From Arenicola marina (Eukaryota > Annelida > Polychaeta > Arenicolidae), in assembly GCA_964019135.1 (NCBI GenBank), contig OZ025257.1, forward strand, positions 41,557,798 to 41,621,797: a stretch of 64,000 bases of DNA, read 5' to 3'. This document shows positions 11,201-23,200 of this stretch, piece after piece. The position numbers and the translations under genes were made by a program. The notes under the pieces were generated by a model. It saw nothing but the letters and a program-made list of their open reading frames with translations, searched no databases and was not told the origin of the DNA. How positions within the stretch are numbered: position 1 is the first letter of the stretch; every line of letters begins with the position of its first letter.

Positions 11201-14200
11201 CTCCCTCCCACACCTGCCGGTCTCTGACGCTCTGAGGGAGCTCTTCGCCCTCTACGACAGGGTCAGTACCTCCCCTCCTCCCTCCCACACCTGCCGGTGT
11301 CTGACGCTCTGAGGGAGCTCTTCGCCCTCTACGACAGGGTCAGTACCTCCCCTCCACCCTCCCACACCTGCCGGTCTCTGACGCTCTGAGGGAGCTCTTC
11401 GCCCTCTACGACAGGGTCAGTACCTCCCCTCCTCCCTCCCACACCTGCCGGTCTCTGACGCTCTGAGGGAGCTCTTCGCCCTCTACGACAGGGTCAGTAC
11501 CTCCCCTCCTCCCTCCCACACCTGCCGGTGTCTGACGCTCTGAGGGAGCTCTTCGCCCTCTACGACAGGGTCAGTACCTCCCCTCCACCCTCCCACACCT
11601 GCCGGTGTCTGACGCTCTGAGGGAGCTCTTCGCCCTCTACGACAGGGTCAGTACCTCCCCTCCTCCCTCCCACACCTGCCGGTGTCTGACGCTCTGAGGG
11701 AGCTCTTCGCCCTCTACGACAGGGTCAGTACCTCCCCTCCACCCTCCCACACCTGCCGGTCTCTGACGCTCTGAGGGAGCTCTTCGCCCTCTACGACAGG
11801 GTCAGTACCTCCCCTCCTCCCTCCCACACCTGCCGGTCTCTGACGCTCTGAGGGAGCTCTTCGCCCTCTACGACAGGGTCAGTACCTCCCCTCCACCCTC
11901 CCACACCTGCCGGTGTCTGACGCTCTGAGGGAGCTCTTCGCCCTCTACGACAGGGTCAGTACCCCCCCTCCTCCCTCCCACACCTGCCGGTCTCTGACGC
12001 TCTGAGGGAGCTCTTCGCCCTCTACGACAGGGTCAGTACCTCCCCTCCTCCCTCCCACACCTGCCGGTCTCTGACGCTCTGAGGGAGCTCTTCGCCCTCT
12101 ACGACAGGGTCAGTACCTCCCCTCCTCCCTCCCACACCTGCCGGTCTCTGACGCTCTGAGGGAGCTCTTCGCCCTCTACGACAGGGTCAGTACCTCCCCT
12201 CCACCCTCCCACACCTGCCGGTCTCTGACGCTCTGAGGGAGCTCTTCGCCCTCTACGACAGGGTCAGTACCTCCCCTCCTCCCTCCCACACCTGCCGGTC
12301 TCTGACGCTCTGAGGGAGCTCTTCGCCCTCTACGACAGGGTCAGTACCTCCCCTCCTCCCTCCCACACCTGCCGGTCTCTGACGCTCTGAGGGAGCTCTT
12401 CGCCCTCTACGACAGGGTCAGTACCTCCCCTCCTCCCTCCCACACCTGCCGGTCTCTGACGCTCTGAGGGAGCTCTTCGCCCTCTACGACAGGGTCAGTA
12501 CCTCCCCTCCACCCTCCCACACCTGCCGGTGTCTGACGCTCTGAGGGAGCTCTTCGCCCTCTACGACAGGGTCAGTACCTCCCCTCCTCCCTCCCACACC
12601 TGCCGGTCTCTGACGCTCTGAGGGAGCTCTTCGCCCTCTACGACAGGGTCAGTACCTCCCCTCCACCCTCCCACACCTGCCGGTCTCTGACGCTCTGAGG
12701 GAGCTCTTCGCCCTCTACGACAGGGTCAGTACCTCCCCTCCACCCTCCCACACCTGCCGGTCTCTGACGCTCTGAGGGAGCTCTTCGCCCTCTACGACAG
12801 GGTCAGTACCTCCCCTCCTCCCTCCCACACCTGCCGGTCTCTGACGCTCTGAGGGAGCTCTTCGCCCTCTACGACAGGGTCAGTACCTCCCCTCCACCCT
12901 CCCACACCTGCCGGTCTCTGACGCTCTGAGGGAGCTCTTCGCCCTCTACGACAGGGTCAGTACCTCCCCTCCTCCCTCCCACACCTGCCGGTCTCTGACG
13001 CTCTGAGGGAGCTCTTCGCCCTCTACGACAGGGTCAGTACCTCCCCTCCTCCCTCCCACACCTGCCGGTCTCTGACGCTCTGAGGGAGCTCTTCGCCCTC
13101 TACGACAGGGTCAGTACCTCCCCTCCTCCCTCCCACACCTGCCGGTCTCTGACGCTCTGAGGGAGCTCTTCGCCCTCTACGACAGGGTCAGTACCTCCCC
13201 TCCTCCCTCCCACACCTGCCGGTCTCTGACGCTCTGAGGGAGCTCTTCGCCCTCTACGACAGGGTCAGTACCTCCCCTCCTCCCTCCCACACCTGCCGGT
13301 CTCTGACGCTCTGAGGGAGCTCTTCGCCCTCTACGACAGGGTCAGTACCTCCCCTCCTCCCTCCCACACCTGCCGGTCTCTGACGCTCTGAGGGAGCTCT
13401 TCGCCCTCTACGACAGGGTCAGTACCTCCCCTCCTCCCTCCCACACCTGCCGGTCTCTGACGCTCTGAGGGAGCTCTTCGCCCTCTACGACAGGGTCAGT
13501 ACCTCCCCTCCTCCCTCCCACACCTGCCGGTCTCTGACGCTCTGAGGGAGCTCTTCGCCCTCTACGACAGGGTCAGTACCTCCCCTCCTCCCTCCCACAC
13601 CTGCCGGTCTCTGACGCTCTGAGGGAGCTCTTCGCCCTCTACGACAGGGTCAGTACCTCCCCTCCTCCCTCCCACACCTGCCGGTCTCTGACGCTCTGAG
13701 GGAGCTCTTCGCCCTCTACGACAGGGTCAGTACCTCCCCTCCACCCTCCCACACCTGCCGGTCTCTGACGCTCTGAGGGAGCTCTTCGCCCTCTACGACA
13801 GGGTCAGTACCTCCCCTCCACCCTCCCACACCTGCCGGTCTCTGACGCTCTGAGGGAGCTCTTCGCCCTCTACGACAGGGTCAGTACCTCCCCTCCTCCC
13901 TCCCACACCTGCCGGTCTCTGACGCTCTGAGGGAGCTCTTCGCCCTCTACGACAGGGTCAGTACCTCCCCTCCACCCTCCCACACCTGCCGGTCTCTGAC
14001 GCTCTGAGGGAGCTCTTCGCCCTCTACGACAGGGTCAGTACCCCCCCTCCTCCCTCCCACACCTGCCGGTGTCTGACGCTCTGAGGGAGCTCTTCGCCCT
14101 CTACGACAGGGTCAGTACCTCCCCTCCTCCCTCCCACACCTGCCGGTCTCTGACGCTCTGAGGGAGCTCTTCGCCCTCTACGACAGGGTCAGTACCTCCC

Positions 14201-17200
14201 CTCCTCCCTCCCACACCTGCCGGTCTCTGACGCTCTGAGGGAGCTCTTCGCCCTCTACGACAGGGTCAGTACCTCCCCTCCACCCTCCCACACCTGCCGG
14301 TCTCTGACGCTCTGAGGGAGCTCTTCGCCCTCTACGACAGGGTCAGTACCCCCCCTCCTCCCTCCCACACCTGCCGGTGTCTGACGCTCTGAGGGAGCTC
14401 TTCGCCCTCTACGACAGGGTCAGTACCTCCCCTCCTCCCTCCCACACCTGCCGGTCTCTGACGCTCTGAGGGAGCTCTTCGCCCTCTACGACAGGGTCAG
14501 TACCCCCCCTCCTCCCTCCCACACCTGCCGGTGTCTGACGCTCTGAGGGAGCTCTTCGCCCTCTACGACAGGGTCAGTACCTCCCCTCCACCCTCCCACA
14601 CCTGCCGGTCTCTGACGCTCTGAGGGAGCTCTTCGCCCTCTACGACAGGGTCAGTACCCCCCTCCTCCCTCCCACACCTGCCGGTGTCTGACGCTCTGAG
14701 GGAGCTCTTCGCCCTCTACGACAGGGTCAGTACCTCCCCTCCTCCCTCCCACACCTGCCGGTCTCTGACGCTCTGAGGGAGCTCTTCGCCCTCTACGACA
14801 GGGTCAGTACCTCCCCTCCTCCCTCCCACACCTGCCGGTCTCTGACGCTCTGAGGGAGCTCTTCGCCCTCTACGACAGGGTCAGTACCTCCCCTCCTCCC
14901 TCCCACACCTGCCGGTCTCTGACGCTCTGAGGGAGCTCTTCGCCCTCTACGACAGGGTCAGTACCTCCCCTCCTCCCTCCCACACCTGCCGGTCTCTGAC
15001 GCTCTGAGGGAGCTCTTCGCCCTCTACGACAGGGTCAGTACCTCCCCTCCACCCTCCCACACCTGCCGGTCTCTGACGCTCTGAGGGAGCTCTTCGCCCT
15101 CTACGACAGGGTCAGTACCTCCCCTCCTCCCTCCCACACCTGCCGGTCTCTGACGCTCTGAGGGAGCTCTTCGCCCTCTACGACAGGGTCAGTACCTCCC
15201 CTCCACCCTCCCACACCTGCCGGTCTCTGACGCTCTGAGGGAGCTCTTCGCCCTCTACGACAGGGTCAGTACCTCCCCTCCTCCCTCCCACACCTGCCGG
15301 TCTCTGACGCTCTGAGGGAGCTCTTCGCCCTCTACGACAGGGTCAGTACCTCCCCTCCACCCTCCCACACCTGCCGGTCTCTGACGCTCTGAGGGAGCTC
15401 TTCGCCCTCTACGACAGGGTCAGTACCTCCCCTCCTCCCTCCCACACCTGCCGGTGTCTGACGCTCTGAGGGAGCTCTTCGCCCTCTACGACAGGGTCAG
15501 TACCTCCCCTCCTCCCTCCCACACCTGCCGGTCTCTGACGCTCTGAGGGAGCTCTTCGCCCTCTACGACAGGGTCAGTACCTCCCCTCCTCCCTCCCACA
15601 CCTGCCGGTCTCTGACGCTCTGAGGGAGCTCTTCGCCCTCTACGACAGGGTCAGTACCTCCCCTCCTCCCTCCCACACCTGCCGGTCTCTGACGCTCTGA
15701 GGGAGCTCTTCGCCCTCTACGACAGGGTCAGTACCTCCCCTCCTCCCTCCCACACCTGCCGGTCTCTGACGCTCTGAGGGAGCTCTTCGCCCTCTACGAC
15801 AGGGTCAGTACCTCCCCTCCTCCCTCCCACACCTGCCGGTCTCTGACGCTCTGAGGGAGCTCTTCGCCCTCTACGACAGGGTCAGTACCTCCCCTCCACC
15901 CTCCCACACCTGCCGGTCTCTGACGCTCTGAGGGAGCTCTTCGCCCTCTACGACAGGGTCAGTACCTCCCCTCCACCCTCCCACACCTGCCGGTCTCTGA
16001 CGCTCTGAGGGAGCTCTTCGCCCTCTACGACAGGGTCAGTACCTCCCCTCCTCCCTCCCACACCTGCCGGTCTCTGACGCTCTGAGGGAGCTCTTCGCCC
16101 TCTACGACAGGGTCAGTACCTCCCCTCCACCCTCCCACACCTGCCGGTCTCTGACGCTCTGAGGGAGCTCTTCGCCCTCTACGACAGGGTCAGTACCTCC
16201 CCCTCCTCCCTCCCACACCTGCCGGTGTCTGACGCTCTGAGGGAGCTCTTCGCCCTCTACGACAGGGTCAGTACCTCCCCTCCTCCCTCCCACACCTGCC
16301 GGTCTCTGACGCTCTGAGGGAGCTCTTCGCCCTCTACGACAGGGTCAGTACCTCCCCTCCTCCCTCCCACACCTGCCGGTCTCTGACGCTCTGAGGGAGC
16401 TCTTCGCCCTCTACGACAGGGTCAGTACCTCCCCTCCACCCTCCCACACCTGCCGGTCTCTGACGCTCTGAGGGAGCTCTTCGCCCTCTACGACAGGGTC
16501 AGTACCTCCCCCTCCTCCCTCCCACACCTGCCGGTGTCTGACGCTCTGAGGGAGCTCTTCGCCCTCTACGACAGGGTCAGTACCTCCCCTCCTCCCTCCC
16601 ACACCTGCCGGTCTCTGACGCTCTGAGGGAGCTCTTCGCCCTCTACGACAGGGTCAGTACCTCCCCTCCTCCCTCCCACACCTGCCGGTCTCTGACGCTC
16701 TGAGGGAGCTCTTCGCCCTCTACGACAGGGTCAGTACCTCCCCTCCTCCCTCCCACACCTGCCGGTGTCTGACGCTCTGAGGGAGCTCTTCGCCCTCTAC
16801 GACAGGGTCAGTACCTCCCCTCCTCCCTCCCACACCTGCCGGTCTCTGACGCTCTGAGGGAGCTCTTCGCCCTCTACGACAGGGTCAGTACCTCCCCTCC
16901 TCCCCTCCCACACCTGCCGGTCTCTGACGCTCTGAGGGAGCTCTTCGCCCTCTACGACAGGGTCAGTACCCCCCCTCCACCCTCCCACACCTGCCGGTCT
17001 CTGACGCTCTGAGGGAGCTCTTCGCCCTCTACGACAGGGTCAGTACCTCCCCTCCTCCCTCCCACACCTGCCGGTCTCTGACGCTCTGAGGGAGCTCTTC
17101 GCCCTCTACGACAGGGTCAGTACCCCCCCTCCACCCTCCCACACCTGCCGGTCTCTGACGCTCTGAGGGAGCTCTTCGCCCTCTACGACAGGGTCAGTAC

Positions 17201-20200
17201 CCCCCCTCCACCCTCCCACACCTGCCGGTCTCTGACGCTCTGAGGGAGCTCTTCGCCCTCTACGACAGGGTCAGTACCTCCCCTCCACCCTCCCACACCT
17301 GCCGGTCTCTGACGCTCTGAGGGAGCTCTTCGCCCTCTACGACAGGGTCAGTACCTCCCCTCCACCCTCCCACACCTGCCGGTGTCTGACGCTCTGAGGG
17401 AGCTCTTCGCCCTCTACGACAGGGTCAGTACCTCCCCTCCTCCCTCCCACACCTGCCGGTCTCTGACGCTCTGAGGGAGCTCTTCGCCCTCTACGACAGG
17501 GTCAGTACCTCCCCTCCTCCCTCCCACACCTGCCGGTGTCTGACGCTCTGAGGGAGCTCTTCGCCCTCTACGACAGGGTCAGTACCTCCCCTCCTCCCTC
17601 CCACACCTGCCGGTGTCTGACGCTCTGAGGGAGCTCTTCGCCCTCTACGACAGGGTCAGTACCTCCCCTCCACCCTCCCACACCTGCCGGTCTCTGACGC
17701 TCTGAGGGAGCTCTTCGCCCTCTACGACAGGGTCAGTACCTCCCCTCCACCCTCCCACACCTGCCGGTCTCTGACGCTCTGAGGGAGCTCTTCGCCCTCT
17801 ACGACAGGGTCAGTACCTCCCCTCCACCCTCCCACACCTGCCGGTGTCTGACGCTCTGAGGGAGCTCTTCGCCCTCTACGACAGGGTCAGTACCTCCCCT
17901 CCTCCCTCCCACACCTGCCGGTGTCTGACGCTCTGAGGGAGCTCTTCGCCCTCTACGACAGGGTCAGTACCTCCCCTCCACCCTCCCACACCTGCCGGTC
18001 TCTGACGCTCTGAGGGAGCTCTTCGCCCTCTACGACAGGGTCAGTACATTCCCTCCACCCTCCCACACCTGCCGGTCTCTGACGCTCTGAGGGAGCTCAT
18101 CGCCCTCTACGACAGGGTCAGTACCTCCCCTCCACCCTCCCACACCTGCCGGTGTCTGACGCTCTGAGGGAGCTCTTCGCCCTCTACGACAGGGTCAGTA
18201 CCTCCCCTCCACCCTCCCACACCTGCCGGTGTCTGACGCTCTGAGGGAGCTCTTCGCCCTCTACGACAGGGTCAGTACCTCCCCTCCACCCTCCCACACC
18301 TGCCGGTCTCTGACGCTCTGAGGGAGCTCATCGCCCTCTACGACAGGGTCAGTACCTCCCCTCCACCCTCCCACACCTGCCGGTCTCTGACGCTCTGAGG
18401 GAGCTCTTCGCCCTCTACGACAGGGTCAGTACCTCCCCTCCACCCTCCCACACCTGCCGGTCTCTGACGCTCTGAGGGAGCTCTTCGCCCTCTACGACAG
18501 GGTCAGTACCTCCCCTCCTCCCTCCCACACCTGCCGGTCTCTGACGCTCTGAGGGAGCTCTTCGCCCTCTACGACAGGGTCAGTACCTCCCCTCCACCCT
18601 CCCACACCTGCCGGTGTCTGACGCTCTGAGGGAGCTCTTCGCCCTCTACGACAGGGTCAGTACCTCCCCTCCACCCTCCCACACCTGCCGGTGTCTGACG
18701 CTCTGAGGGAGCTCTTCGCCCTCTACGACAGGGTCAGTACCTCCCCTCCACCCTCCCACACCTGCCGGTGTCTGACGCTCTGAGGGAGCTCTTCGCCCTC
18801 TACGACAGGGTCAGTACCTCCCCTCCACCCTCCCACACCTGCCGGTCTCTGACGCTCTGAGGGAGCTCTTCGCCCTCTACGACAGGGTCAGTACCTCCCC
18901 TCCTCCCTCCCACACCTGCCGGTGTCTGACGCTCTGAGGGAGCTCTTCGCCCTCTACGACAGGGTCAGTACCTCCCCTCCTCCCTCCCACACCTGCCGGT
19001 GTCTGACGCTCTGAGGGAGCTCTTCGCCCTCTACGACAGGGTCAGTACCTCCCCTCCACCCTCCCACACCTGCCGGTCTCTGACGCTCTGAGGGAGCTCT
19101 TCGCCCTCTACGACAGGGTCAGTACCTCCCCTCCTCCCTCCCACACCTGCCGGTGTCTGACGCTCTGAGGGAGCTCTTCGCCCTCTACGACAGGGTCAGT
19201 ACCTCCCCTCCTCCCTCCCACACCTGCCGGTGTCTGACGCTCTGAGGGAGCTCTTCGCCCTCTACGACAGGGTCAGTACCTCCCCTCCTCCCTCCCACAC
19301 CTGCCGGTGTCTGACGCTCTGAGGGAGCTCTTCGCCCTCTACGACAGGGTCAGTACCTCCCCTCCACCCTCCCACACCTGCCGGTCTCTGACGCTCTGAG
19401 GGAGCTCTTCGCCCTCTACGACAGGGTCAGTACCTCCCCTCCTCCCTCCCACACCTGCCGGTGTCTGACGCTCTGAGGGAGCTCTTCGCCCTCTACGACA
19501 GGGTCAGTACCTCCCCTCCTCCCTCCCACACCTGCCGGTCTCTGACGCTCTGAGGGAGCTCTTCGCCCTCTACGACAGGGTCAGTACCTCCCCTCCTCCC
19601 TCCCACACCTGCCGGTCTCTGACGCTCTGAGGGAGCTCTTCGCCCTCTACGACAGGGTCAGTACCTCCCCTCCACCCTCCCACACCTGCCGGTCTCTGAC
19701 GCTCTGAGGTAGCTCATCGCCCTCTACGACAGGGTCAGTACCTCCCCTCCACCCTCCCACACCTGCCGGTCTCTGACGCTCTGAGGGAGCTCTTCGCCCT
19801 CTACGACAGGGTCAGTACCTCCCCTCCACCCTCCCACACCTGCCGGTCTCTGACGCTCTGAGGGAGCTCTTCGCCCTCTACGACAGGGTCAGTACCTCCC
19901 CTCCACCCTCCCACACCTGCCGGTGTCTGACGCTCTGAGGGAGCTCTTCGCCCTCTACGACAGGGTCAGTACCTCCCCTCCTCCCTCCCACACCTGCCGG
20001 TCTCTGACGCTCTGAGGGAGCTCTTCGCCCTCTACGACAGGGTCAGTACCTCCCCTCCTCCCTCCCACACCTGCCGGTCTCTGACGCTCTGAGGGAGCTC
20101 TTCGCCCTCTACGACAGGGTCAGTACCTCCCCTCCTCCCTCCCACACCTGCCGGTCTCTGACGCTCTGAGGGAGCTCTTCGCCCTCTACGACAGGGTCAG

Positions 20201-23200
20201 TACCCCCCCTCCACCCTCCCACACCTGCCGGTCTCTGACGCTCTGAGGGAGCTCTTCGCCCTCTACGACAGGGTCAGTACCTCCCCTCCACCCTCCCACA
20301 CCTGCCGGTCTCTGACGCTCTGCGGGAGCTCTTCGCCCTCTACGACAGGGTCAGTACCTCCCCTCCACCCTCCCACACCTGCCGGTCTCTGACGCTCTGA
20401 GGGAGCTCTTCGCCCTCTACGACAGGGTCAGTACCTCCCCTCCACCCTCCCACACCTGCCGGTCTCTGACGCTCTGAGGGAGCTCTTCGCCCTCTACGAC
20501 AGGGTCAGTACCTCCCCTCCACCCTCCCACACCTGCCGGTCTCTGACGCTCTGAGGGAGCTCTTCGCCCTCTACGACAGGGTCAGTACCTCCCCTCCTCC
20601 CTCCCACACCTGCCGGTCTCTGACGCTCTGAGGGAGCTCTTCGCCCTCTACGACAGGGTCAGTACCTCCCCTCCACCCTCCCACACCTGCCGGTCTCTGA
20701 CGCTCTGAGGGAGCTCTTCGCCCTCTACGACAGGGTCAGTACCTCCCCTCCACCCTCCCACACCTGCCGGTGTCTGACGCTCTGAGGGAGCTCTTCGCCC
20801 TCTACGACAGGGTCAGTACCTCCCCTCCACCCTCCCACACCTGCCGGTCTCTGACGCTCTGAGGGAGCTCTTCGCCCTCTACGACAGGGTCAGTACCTCC
20901 CCTCCACCCTCCCACACCTGCCGGTGTCTGACGCTCTGAGGGAGCTCTTCGCCCTCTACGACAGGGTCAGTACCCCCCCTCCACCCTCCCACACCTGCCG
21001 GTCTCTGACGCTCTGAGGGAGCTCTTCGCCCTCTACGACAGGGTCAGTACCTCCCCTCCACCCTCCCACACCTGCCGGTGTCTGACGCTCTGAGGGAGCT
21101 CTTCGCCCTCTACGACAGGGTCAGTACCTCCCCTCCACCCTCCCACACCTGCCGGTCTCTGACGCTCTGAGGGAGCTCTTCGCCCTCTACGACAGGGTCA
21201 GTACCTCCCCTCCTCCCTCCCACACCTGCCGGTCTCTGACGCTCTGAGGGAGCTCATCGCCCTCTACGACAGGGTCAGTACCTCCCCTCCTCCCTCCCAC
21301 ACCTGCCGGTCTCTGACGCTCTGAGGGAGCTCTTCGCCCTCTACGACAGGGTCAGTACCTCCCCTCCACCCTCCCACACCTGCCGGTGTCTGACGCTCTG
21401 AGGGAGCTCTTCGCCCTCTACGACAGGGTCAGTACCTCCCCTCCACCCTCCCACACCTGCCGGTCTCTGACGCTCTGAGGGAGCTCTTCGCCCTCTACGA
21501 CAGGGTCAGTACCTCCCCTCCTCCCTCCCACACCTGCCGGTCTCTGACGCTCTGAGGGAGCTCATCGCCCTCTACGACAGGGTCAGTACCTCCCCTCCTC
21601 CCTCCCACACCTGCCGGTCTCTGACGCTCTGAGGGAGCTCTTCGCCCTCTACGACAGGGTCAGTACCTCCCCTCCTCCCTCCCACACCTGCCGGTCTCTG
21701 ACGCTCTGAGGGAGCTCTTCGCCCTCTACGACAGGGTCAGTACCTCCCCTCCACCCTCCCACACCTGCCGGTCTCTGACGCTCTGAGGGAGCTCTTCGCC
21801 CTCTACGACAGGGTCAGTACCTCCCCTCCACCCTCCCACACCTGCCGGTCTCTGACGCTCTGAGGGAGCTCTTCGCCCTCTACGACAGGGTCAGTACCTC
21901 CCCTCCACCCTCCCACACCTGCCGGTCTCTGACGCTCTGAGGGAGCTCTTCGCCCTCTACGACAGGGTCAGTACCTCCCCTCCACCCTCCCACACCTGCC
22001 GGTGTCTGACGCTCTGAGGGAGCTCTTCGCCCTCTACGACAGGGTCAGTACCCCCCCTCCACCCTCCCACACCTGCCGGTCTCTGACGCTCTGAGGGAGC
22101 TCTTCGCCCTCTACGACAGGGTCAGTACCTCCCCTCCACCCTCCCACACCTGCCGGTCTCTGACGCTCTGAGGGAGCTCTTCGCCCTCTACGACAGGGTC
22201 AGTACCTCCCCTCCTCCCTCCCACACCTGCCGGTCTCTGACGCTCTGAGGGAGCTCTTCGCCCTCTACGACAGGGTCAGTACCTCCCCTCCACCCTCCCA
22301 CACCTGCCGGTCTCTGACGCTCTGAGGGAGCTCTTCGCCCTCTACGACAGGGTCAGTACCTCCCCTCCACCCTCCCACACCTGCCGGTCTCTGACGCTCT
22401 GAGGGAGCTCTTCGCCCTCTACGACAGGGTCAGTACCTCCCCTCCTCCCTCCCACACCTGCCGGTCTCTGACGCTCTGAGGGAGCTCTTCGCCCTCTACG
22501 ACAGGGTCAGTACCCCCCCTCCACCCTCCCACACCTGCCGGTCTCTGACGCTCTGAGGGAGCTCTTCGCCCTCTACGACAGGGTCAGTACCTCCCCTCCT
22601 CCCTCCCACACCTGCCGGTCTCTGACGCTCTGAGGGAGCTCTTCGCCCTCTACGACAGGGTCAGTACCTCCCCTCCTCCCTCCCACACCTGCCGGTCTCT
22701 GACGCTCTGAGGGAGCTCTTCGCCCTCTACGACAGGGTCAGTACCTCCCCTCCTCCCTCCCACACCTGCCGGTCTCTGACGCTCTGAGGGAGCTCTTCGC
22801 CCTCTACGACAGGGTCAGTACCTCCCCTCCTCCCTCCCACACCTGCCGGTCTCTGACGCTCTGAGGGAGCTCTTCGCCCTCTACGACAGGGTCAGTACCT
22901 CCCCTCCTCCCTCCCACACCTGCCGGTCTCTGACGCTCTGAGGGAGCTCTTCGCCCTCTACGACAGGGTCAGTACCTCCCCTCCTCCCTCCCACACCTGC
23001 CGGTCTCTGACGCTCTGAGGGAGCTCTTCGCCCTCTACGACAGGGTCAGTACCCCCCCTCCTCCCTCCCACACCTGCCGGTGTCTGACGCTCTGAGGGAG
23101 CTCTTCGCCCTCTACGACAGGGTCAGTACCTCCCCTCCTCCCTCCCACACCTGCCGGTCTCTGACGCTCTGAGGGAGCTCTTCGCCCTCTACGACAGGGT

